From Corynebacterium macginleyi (lineage in GTDB: Bacteria > Actinomycetota > Actinomycetes > Mycobacteriales > Mycobacteriaceae), in assembly GCF_003688935.1 (NCBI RefSeq), contig NZ_REGE01000001.1, forward strand, positions 248,001 through 312,000: a DNA stretch of 64,000 nucleotides. The letters run 5' to 3'. Both the position numbers and the translations under genes were made by a program. Below are positions 58,678 to 64,000 of this stretch, piece by piece (position 1 is the stretch's first letter; every line of letters starts with the position of its first letter). Under the pieces are notes generated by a model, which was not told where the DNA came from, did no database searches, and saw only the letters and a program-made list of their open reading frames with translations.

Positions 58678-58980
58678 TTAGGCGCCTGCGCCGAAGATGT
58701 CGATGGAGTCGCTGCCTTCACGGAGCGTCACATATGCACGCTTGGTGGACTTACGCTGACCGAAGCCGGTGCGGGTGCGCTTGCGCTTACCTGCACGGTT
58801 TACGGTATTCACGGAGTCGACCTTCACGTTAAAGATCTGCTCGACGGCATCTTTGATCTGGGACTTGTTGGAGTCTGGGGAAACGAAGAACGTGTAGACG
58901 TTCTGTTCCATCAGACCATAGGACTTCTCAGATACAACCGGGGCGATGATGACATCGCGCGGGTTAGAAATCTTAGCCAT
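58678..58980 (-). CDS. rplW: 50S ribosomal protein L23
   Basis: 100 aa; [20 protein letters not shown], and [20 protein letters not shown]. Docking site at the tunnel exit for trigger factor and SRP. Overlaps rplD by one base. Confidence 0.98.
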   Translation of the reverse strand: MAKISNPRDVIIAPVVSEKSYGLMEQNVYTFFVSPDSNKSQIKDAVEQIFNVKVDSVNTVNRAGKRKRTRTGFGQRKSTKRAYVTLREGSDSIDIFGAGA

Positions 58981-59633
58981 TAGTTCTCCTCCTTATCCGC
59001 GCCGGTAGCGCGAGTGATGAAGGTGTGTAGCGCCTCAACGGAGAACACAACGTCATCCGAGTAGAGAACGTCGTAGGTGTTGAGCTGACCGGCGTCCAGG
59101 ATCTGAACGTTCGGCAGGTTATTAGCGCTACGACGAGCGTTGATGTCCTCGCGGCCGATAACGAGCAACACGTTATCGCGCTCGGTCAGGGACTCGAGGA
59201 AAGCCTTGGCCGCCTTCGTAGAAGGCTTCTGGCCGGGGACCAACTCTTCGATGACATGTATACGCTCGTTGCGAGCACGGTCAGACAACGCACCGAAGAG
59301 AGCAGCCTTGATCATCTTCTTAGGGGTGCGCTGGGCGTAGCTGCGTGGCTGCGGGCCGTGGACGGTGCCGCCGCCGGTGTAGTGCGGCGCACGGATAGAA
59401 CCCTGGCGTGCACGGCCCGTGCCTTTCTGACGGAAAGGCTTGCGACCACCGCCGCGGACCTCGCCGCGGGTTTTGGTGGCGTGGGTGCCCTGACGAGCAG
59501 CAGCAAGCTGTGCGTTGACAACCTGGTGCATCAAAGCAATGGATGCCTCGGTGTCAAAGATTTCCGCTGGAAGGTCCACAGATCCATTAGTCTTACCTTC
59601 GGAGGTGTGGACGTCTAGCTTGAGGTTGCTCAT
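58980..59633 (-). CDS. rplD: 50S ribosomal protein L4
   Basis: 217 aa; [25 protein letters not shown] loop (here [19 protein letters not shown]), then [18 protein letters not shown], which forms the tunnel-wall extension. Start overlaps rplC by 4 nt. L4 autoregulates S10 operons in enterobacteria; no such leader can be proven here. Confidence 0.98.
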   Translation of the reverse strand: MSNLKLDVHTSEGKTNGSVDLPAEIFDTEASIALMHQVVNAQLAAARQGTHATKTRGEVRGGGRKPFRQKGTGRARQGSIRAPHYTGGGTVHGPQPRSYAQRTPKKMIKAALFGALSDRARNERIHVIEELVPGQKPSTKAAKAFLESLTERDNVLLVIGREDINARRSANNLPNVQILDAGQLNTYDVLYSDDVVFSVEALHTFITRATGADKEEN

Positions 59634-60286
59634 GCGTGTGCACCGCCCTTCACTGCGGTCTTAACGGTGACGAGGCCACCGCGCGCACCAGGAATAGCAC
59701 CCTTGATGAGCAGCAGGTTGGACTCGACATCGACTTTTTGAATCTTCAGGTTTTGGGTCGTCACACGGTCTTGGCCCATGCGGCCAGCCATGCGCTTGCC
59801 CTTGAACACGCGGCCTGGAGTAGCAGCTCCACCGATACCACCCACGCGGCGGTGAGCGGCCTGGTTACCGTGAGCTGCACCCTGGCCCTGGAAGCCATGG
59901 CGCTTCATAGCACCAGCGTAGCCGTGGCCCTTGGTCTGGCCGGTGACGTCAACGAAGGTGATGCCTTCGAAGATGTCTACCTTGACCTCTTGGCCTACCT
60001 CGTATGCCGAGGTGTCGTCCATGCGGATTTCCGCAACGTGACGACGCGGGGTTACGCCAGCCTTTTTGAAATGACCACTTTCAGGCTTATTTGCCTTACG
60101 CGGGTCAATTTCACCAAAGGCGATCTGGATGGCGCTGTAGCCATCGGTTTCGGGCGTGCGAATCTGGGTGACAACGCATGGCCCCGCTTCAACGACGGTA
60201 ACCGGAACAACGCGGTTCTCATCATCGAAGACCTGGGTCATGCCGAGCTTCTTGCCCAGAATGCCCTTAATCTCGTTTTCACTCAT
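59630..60286 (-). CDS. rplC: 50S ribosomal protein L3
   Basis: 218 aa; [20 protein letters not shown], and [21 protein letters not shown] with the conserved Gln loop near [20 protein letters not shown]. Complete. Confidence 0.98.
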   Translation of the reverse strand: MSENEIKGILGKKLGMTQVFDDENRVVPVTVVEAGPCVVTQIRTPETDGYSAIQIAFGEIDPRKANKPESGHFKKAGVTPRRHVAEIRMDDTSAYEVGQEVKVDIFEGITFVDVTGQTKGHGYAGAMKRHGFQGQGAAHGNQAAHRRVGGIGGAATPGRVFKGKRMAGRMGQDRVTTQNLKIQKVDVESNLLLIKGAIPGARGGLVTVKTAVKGGAHA

Positions 60287-60309
60287 GATTAGTTCTCCAC
60301 CAAAGTCGC

Positions 60310-60615
60310 TTACTGGATGTTCACATCGACACTTGCCGGAAGATCGATGCGCATCAAAGCGTCAACGGTCTTCGGGGTTGGGTCGAGAATATCGATTAGG
60401 CGCTTGTGCGTGCGCATCTCGAAGTGCTCGCGAGAATCCTTGTACTTGTGCGGAGAACGAATCACTGCGTACACGTTCTTCTCGGTTGGGAGCGGCACTG
60501 GGCCAACAACACGAGCACCCGTACGGGTAACAGTCTCGACGATCTTCTTTGCAGAAGCATCGATCGCCTCGTGGTCATAGGCCTTCAGCCGAATGCGGAT
60601 CTTTTGTCCCGCCAC
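60310..60615 (-). CDS. rpsJ: 30S ribosomal protein S10
   Basis: 101 aa from GTG 60615 with GAGGA upstream; [20 protein letters not shown] and [20 protein letters not shown]. First gene of the eleven-gene S10 operon (rpsJ to rpsQ). Also known as the transcription factor NusE. Confidence 0.98.
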   Translation of the reverse strand: MAGQKIRIRLKAYDHEAIDASAKKIVETVTRTGARVVGPVPLPTEKNVYAVIRSPHKYKDSREHFEMRTHKRLIDILDPTPKTVDALMRIDLPASVDVNIQ

Positions 60616-60698
60616 GCTTATCCTCTTCCTCGCTTCCCCACTTTCACATTCCCGGCGTTTCCGGGGCGTGAAGCGGTGGGAAATTGCTTCTCGATTTC

Positions 60699-60704
60699 TC
60701 TATA
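60699..60704 (-). promoter_or_regulatory. Putative -10 element of the S10 operon
   Basis: TATAGA on the minus strand, about 85 nt before the rpsJ start. No clean -35 at 16-18 bp is visible. The leader between contains a short CCGG-AAACG-CCGG hairpin. Confidence 0.4.
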
Positions 60705-60739
60705 ACGTTGTCCGGGCCAGGGGCCTGACACAACGCCAG

Positions 60740-61303
60740 TGGTCTGACTGTCATGACAACCAAGAGATACAGTGCATGGAAATTCCAGTCTGCAGTGCTC
60801 CTGAAGGTGGACAAGACCCGTAGTCAGAACATTGTGAAGAGGACGGTTTTCACTCATTACACGTGGAGAGCGTCCTATTCGCTAACTGCCGCTGTTTATT
60901 TGCCATGCCCCTCCTCCGGTCCATCATCTCGGGATGTCTCTGCTCTAGCGCGGACCTAGCCCGATTAGATGACCTTCCAGTCCGTGTCTCGAGAAAGCTC
61001 TCAAGCACGATAACAACGAAGGTGTCATGTTCGCTTTACCAGCTCAGCGCATTCGCAATAAGCTAAGCGTGTAAGACGACGTAGCTAAGTTTAGCGCTGC
61101 CCTGTTAAAGCAACCTCAACATTTAAGCACGATGGATCGGCATTTTTCAAACCATTTCGGCGTTAGTGCCAATAATCACGTTTTGGTAAATATTGTTAAC
61201 GCAGAACCCACGTGGCTCGTGCCGGTGGGTACACTCGAGAACGGATTTTGAACCGTGGGGTTCTAGGTCCTCCAAGTTCATATTGCGACCATGCAAAACA
61301 ATA
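60740..61303. other. Divergent intergenic region, S10 operon / Asp23 cluster
   Basis: About 560 bp with no gene I can support; scattered short frames on both strands show no family features. It should hold the promoter of the Asp23-type cluster and upstream promoter DNA of the S10 operon. Confidence 0.5.
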
Positions 61304-61323
61304 CTTAAAGAAAGGTCTTTAAG
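61304..61323 (+). promoter_or_regulatory. Hairpin exposing the ribosome-binding site of the first Asp23 gene
   Basis: CTTAAAG and CTTTAAG are perfect 7-bp arms around the loop AAAGGT, whose AAAGG is the only Shine-Dalgarno-like sequence before the ATG at 61327. The stem is AT-rich. Confidence 0.5.
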
Positions 61324-61326
61324 ACT

Positions 61327-61806
61327 ATGTCTGAGAAGAAAACTCCTGCAAAGCAGTCTGAGAACAGCGTTGCCGCTTCCAAAGAGGACGAGGTAAACAA
61401 GAACCTGGAAACTCAGTACGGAACCACCACCATTGATGACGTCGTCGTATCTAAGATCGCCGGCATTGCAGCCCGCGAGGTCTCCGGCGTTGACGCCCTC
61501 GGTGGCGGCGGCGCTCGGATGATTGGCAACATCCGCGAGTCCCTCGGCGCATCCGAGGACGTACGCCAGGGTGTTGACGTAGAAGTTGAAGACAGCTCCG
61601 CAAAGATCGAGGTCGCCATCACCGCTGAGTACGGCGTTGCTATTCACGAGCTGGCTGAGGCAATTCGCCGCAACATTATGAACGCCGTCGAGCGCATGAC
61701 CGGCCTCACCGTAGAGAGCGTTGACGTCGTAGTCCACGATGTCAAGCTGCCGAAGGAAGACTCCGAGTCTGAAGAGCAGGCTGCACTGAACCAAGGCCGG
61801 GCATAA
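61327..61806 (+). CDS. Asp23/Gls24 family envelope stress protein
   Basis: 159 aa. A polar N-terminal ~30 residues precede the Asp23 domain (TTTIDDVVVSKIAGIAAREVSGV, split by the GGGGARM turn; VDVEVEDSSAKIEVAITAEY; HELAEAIRRNIMNAVERMTG; VESVDVVVHDVKL). In Staphylococcus, Asp23 is a membrane-associated cell-envelope stress protein bound by AmaP. It heads a cluster of at least six genes. Confidence 0.9.
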   Translation: MSEKKTPAKQSENSVAASKEDEVNKNLETQYGTTTIDDVVVSKIAGIAAREVSGVDALGGGGARMIGNIRESLGASEDVRQGVDVEVEDSSAKIEVAITAEYGVAIHELAEAIRRNIMNAVERMTGLTVESVDVVVHDVKLPKEDSESEEQAALNQGRA

Positions 61807-61811
61807 AAACA

Positions 61812-62159
61812 ATGTCTCAACCCCGAGCACAATTTGAGCTCGAGGTAAGCCATGCTCACGCAATTGCGGAAGCGGTGCAAAAGCTCAGCGGTGTCGCAGG
61901 CCTTGACGGCGGACCATACGGCTCGGTGAGCCTGCTCTTCCCGGGGGAGAGGGTTACCGGCATGCGTCGACCCAATCCCCGCGACGGTCGCCACCTGCAA
62001 ATCAATATTCTTGTTGATATCAGTGCGCAGCCTGATCTATACCGTCTGGCGGAAGAAATCCGCTCGACTGCCCGCAAGGCATGTACGGAACTAGAACGGG
62101 TCGACGTTGAGTTTTCTGACGCCGTAGATGGCTTATCCGCTGCTCCCTCGAAGGATTAA
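61812..62159 (+). CDS. Small conserved protein of the Asp23 cluster
   Basis: 115 aa, no signal peptide or membrane helix. Residues 10-110 look like a divergent Asp23-type alpha/beta fold (VSLLFPGERVTGMR, LQINILVDISAQPDLYRLAE, ERVDVEFSDAVDGL). Position between Asp23 and the small membrane protein is common in corynebacteria. Function unknown. Confidence 0.8.
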   Translation: MSQPRAQFELEVSHAHAIAEAVQKLSGVAGLDGGPYGSVSLLFPGERVTGMRRPNPRDGRHLQINILVDISAQPDLYRLAEEIRSTARKACTELERVDVEFSDAVDGLSAAPSKD

Positions 62160-62161
62160 AT

Positions 62162-62356
62162 ATGAAAAATTACACCAAATTGGGCATTGTCATCGGCCTC
62201 CTCCTCGCTTTCTTCTTGTACTTAGGCTGGGGTTGGACGCTGCTCGCCGTTCTGTTTGCGGCTATCGGTGGCCTCGTCGGCTCCCATTTTGATGGACGCA
62301 TTGACCTAGGCGCTGTGTGGAATAGCCTCATTGGCAAGGGGAAAGGCCAAGGCTAA
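62162..62356 (+). CDS. Small membrane protein of the Asp23 cluster (DUF2273-like)
   Basis: 64 aa with two membrane helices (LGIVIGLLLAFFLYLGWGWT and LLAVLFAAIGGLVGSHF) and a short basic tail. This matches DUF2273 proteins that accompany Asp23/AmaP. Its stop overlaps the next start by one base. Confidence 0.85.
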   Translation: MKNYTKLGIVIGLLLAFFLYLGWGWTLLAVLFAAIGGLVGSHFDGRIDLGAVWNSLIGKGKGQG

Positions 62357-63420
62357 TGTCAGAAGGTTCCACTAAGGGCCACACGCGTTTCTCGCTGCGG
62401 ACCATGGAACGAATCGTGACCGCCGCAATCGCTAGCGTGCCTGGCACAAAAGATTTGGATGCCAAGCTTGCTGGCATTGGCGGACGCGGTTATCCACGGG
62501 TTTCGGTACAGATGGACCCTGAGCGTGAAGTCGCCGCCGTGAGCGCGACCATTGCTGTCGTATGGCCATCCCCAGTTACCGCAGTCGCGGAAAGTACGCG
62601 TACCGCCATTTCAGAAGCTATCGCTGCCCATACCGGCTATTCCACCACCCGTGTCAATGTCACCGTTGGTGAATCGGTGTCGGATACTCGCGTTACCGCA
62701 GAACAGATCGCGCAGCGACCGGCCGCCTCGGCTTCCACACCGGAGGTAACCCCTTCCACCGTGACCCATCCGGTCACCCAGGACTCGGTTGAGTTGCGAG
62801 ACATCGTAGCTCCGGAAGAAACCGCGGTCCGTCAGGTCGAAACACCTCGAGAGGCTACTGTTCGCGGAATCTCTGCTCCACCTATAGCGGAAATCGGGGG
62901 CATCTCTACTGGGAACGAAGTTGCCGTTCGCGGAGTATCGGTGCCGGCTGGAGACACCCAGGTGCGCTCTGTCGACACGCCGCAAGAGGTACCGGTGCGC
63001 AGCATTTCCGCTGATCTTCCAGATCACAAGCTGCGAGAAATTAGCGCTCCAGAAGATCACGAACCGCGTCGCATCCTCGATCCGCGGCCCACACGGGTAC
63101 GCAGCGTTCGCGCTCCACGCCCTGGCAGGTTGCTCCCGAGCGGACAGGTACGCCGTTTCGCTAAGAATTCAAAGGTCTCTGTTCCCCGACCGGAGCCGCT
63201 GCGCAAGATAGAAATCAACAATTCCCGCAGCGAGCAGCGCGTCCAGACGCCTAAGCCCGCCTTACTACGCAAGGTCCAGGCACCGCGTCAGGAGCCACTA
63301 AAGCGCATTGAGATATCGCCAGCTAGCAAGCGCACGCTCCACGTCTACGCGCCGCGGCCTGAGCCACTGCGTGCCATTACCATTACCCCGTTCCACAAGC
63401 AAGGAGGCAATAATGGCTAA
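62356..63420 (+). CDS. Asp23-domain protein with a long repeat-rich C-terminal region
   Basis: 354 aa. Residues ~10-125 are an Asp23/Gls24 domain (TMERIVTAAIASVPGTKDLD, RVSVQMDPEREVAAVSATIA). Residues ~142-255 consist of roughly nine to ten degenerate 11-residue units with the pattern x-V-R-x-I/V-x-x-P (for example AVRQVETPREA, TVRGISAPPIA, QVRSVDTPQEV). The last ~90 residues carry a second repeated motif, PEPLRKIEI-like (four copies), strongly basic. No membrane segment. The repeats may bind wall polymers or membrane; this is inference. Overlaps the next gene by 8 nt. Confidence 0.8.
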   Translation: MSEGSTKGHTRFSLRTMERIVTAAIASVPGTKDLDAKLAGIGGRGYPRVSVQMDPEREVAAVSATIAVVWPSPVTAVAESTRTAISEAIAAHTGYSTTRVNVTVGESVSDTRVTAEQIAQRPAASASTPEVTPSTVTHPVTQDSVELRDIVAPEETAVRQVETPREATVRGISAPPIAEIGGISTGNEVAVRGVSVPAGDTQVRSVDTPQEVPVRSISADLPDHKLREISAPEDHEPRRILDPRPTRVRSVRAPRPGRLLPSGQVRRFAKNSKVSVPRPEPLRKIEINNSRSEQRVQTPKPALLRKVQAPRQEPLKRIEISPASKRTLHVYAPRPEPLRAITITPFHKQGGNNG

Positions 63421-63979
63421 AGTGAACTTGCCTGAACACTTCGGGCAGCAGCCTAAGGCGTCTCCTGTCGTGCGTACGTGGACTGTAATTCTGGGTATCG
63501 TACTGCTTGCCGTAGGTATTGTGGGCGTACGTGAAACCTGGCTCGTCGGCACAGATGCAAACGCTCAATCATGGGTCCAACCCGTCCTCAACCTCATTGC
63601 CACCGAGCAATTGGAGATGTGGATGATCTGGGCTGGTGTGGGCTCCATAGTGGTTGGTCTCATCTTCGTTATCGCGGCCGTAAAGACGCGGCGCACGACC
63701 CATGTTCAAGTTGCTTCGGAGTACGCATCCATGTGGATGCGCCCGGTTGATGTCGCGCGATTAAGCTCTGCCGTAGCACGTCGTGTTCCGGGAGTGGCTT
63801 CCGCGCAGACGTCCGCAGATACCAAGCGCACAAAGGTCACCGTCAATGGCGACGAACAGGATCCCGAATTGCCAGGGCGTGTGGAAAGAGCCGTCACCCG
63901 TGCTTTGGACGTGCTTAAACAGCCAACACAGGTCACCGTAGCCGTTGAGAAGATTCCGGAGATGGATAATCATGTCTAA
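63413..63979 (+). CDS. Two-helix membrane protein of the Asp23 cluster (AmaP/DUF6286-like)
   Basis: 188 aa from ATG 63413 (GGAGG upstream). Cytoplasmic N-terminus, helix TWTVILGIVLLAVGIVGV, an outside loop, helix MWMIWAGVGSIVVGLIFVIA, then a cytoplasmic Asp23-like domain (VDVARLSSAVARRVPGVASA, RTKVTVNG). This is the topology of the AmaP anchor that tethers Asp23 to the membrane. An in-frame upstream ATG at 63308 lies in the previous gene. Confidence 0.82.
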   Translation: MAKVNLPEHFGQQPKASPVVRTWTVILGIVLLAVGIVGVRETWLVGTDANAQSWVQPVLNLIATEQLEMWMIWAGVGSIVVGLIFVIAAVKTRRTTHVQVASEYASMWMRPVDVARLSSAVARRVPGVASAQTSADTKRTKVTVNGDEQDPELPGRVERAVTRALDVLKQPTQVTVAVEKIPEMDNHV

Positions 63980-64000
63980 AAAGCTTGCTGCCTTTGACCG
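63972..64000 (+). CDS. Next gene of the Asp23 cluster, partial (runs off right edge)
   Basis: ATG 63972 overlaps the previous stop by 8 nt and opens MSKKLAAFDR before the window ends. Too short to name; the overlap and same strand suggest it belongs to the Asp23 operon. Confidence 0.5.

Noticed and set aside
61147..61863. 238-codon minus-strand frame opposite the Asp23 gene
   Set aside because: The plus strand has the Asp23 family motifs and a ribosome-binding site; the minus frame is an antisense shadow.

Overview
The window comes from a Corynebacterium chromosome, most likely a lipophilic skin or mucosal species; species level cannot be settled from sequence alone. The evidence is an ESX-4 type VII secretion locus flanked by glmM-rpsI-rplM and truA-rplQ-rpoA (the same gene order as around Mycobacterium tuberculosis Rv3439c-Rv3457c), an S10/spc/alpha ribosomal cluster broken up by cargo, 1-4 nt start/stop overlaps, apparently leaderless transcripts, DtxR-like boxes and LAxTG surface anchoring.

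Layout. 1-13.8 kb: ESX-4 locus (two conserved companions, one running off the left edge; glmM; rpsI; rplM; two WXG100 substrates; an Rv3446c-like protein; eccC diverging from eccD-mycP; eccB). 13.9-22.5 kb: alpha-operon genes (truA, rplQ, rpoA, rpsD, rpsK, rpsM, infA), an L,D-transpeptidase, then map-adk-secY. 22.5-23.7 kb: a poorly coding gap. 23.7-26.3 kb: rplO-rpmD-rpsE-rplR-rplF-rpsH. 26.3-43.5 kb: cargo between rpsH and rplE, comprising a GC-rich formate module (damaged fdhF, a small partner, fdhD, a B3/4-like protein, a FocA/NirC channel) that encloses a three-gene hydroxamate (desferrioxamine-type) siderophore operon, then a decayed sortase, a LASTG-anchored surface protein, decayed genes and an IS30 remnant. 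43.5-44.8 kb: rplE-rplX-rplN. 44.8-55.4 kb: second cargo block between rplN and rpsQ, with a dead metI, a sucrose PTS, a GH32 hydrolase, a PfkB kinase, a membrane protein and a siderophore uptake system (ATPase, two permeases, lipoprotein, siderophore-interacting reductase). 55.4-60.6 kb: complete S10 operon rpsJ to rpsQ. 61.3-64 kb: an Asp23/Gls24 envelope gene cluster running off the right edge.

How the genes work together. The decarboxylase, N-monooxygenase and fused acyltransferase/NIS synthetase would make a hydroxamate siderophore; the lipoprotein-permease-ATPase set would import ferric siderophore and the siderophore-interacting protein would reduce it. Both loci carry a DtxR-like box. 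The sucrose enzymes form a compact module: EIIBCA import with phosphorylation, hydrolysis of sucrose-6-phosphate, and phosphorylation of the released fructose. The hydrolase and kinase genes diverge from a 20-bp gap where one -10-like element reads on both strands.

Most unusual point: the formate dehydrogenase frame is broken by a UGA exactly where this family has its molybdenum-ligand Cys/Sec, and the RNA just after it can fold into a SECIS-like hairpin. An amber codon, a missing start codon and an 18-bp duplication in the same gene argue for decay instead. Other pseudogenes (sortase, metI, a 3-hydroxyacyl-CoA-dehydrogenase-like gene, an exported protein, an IS30 transposase) show that the cargo blocks are eroding.
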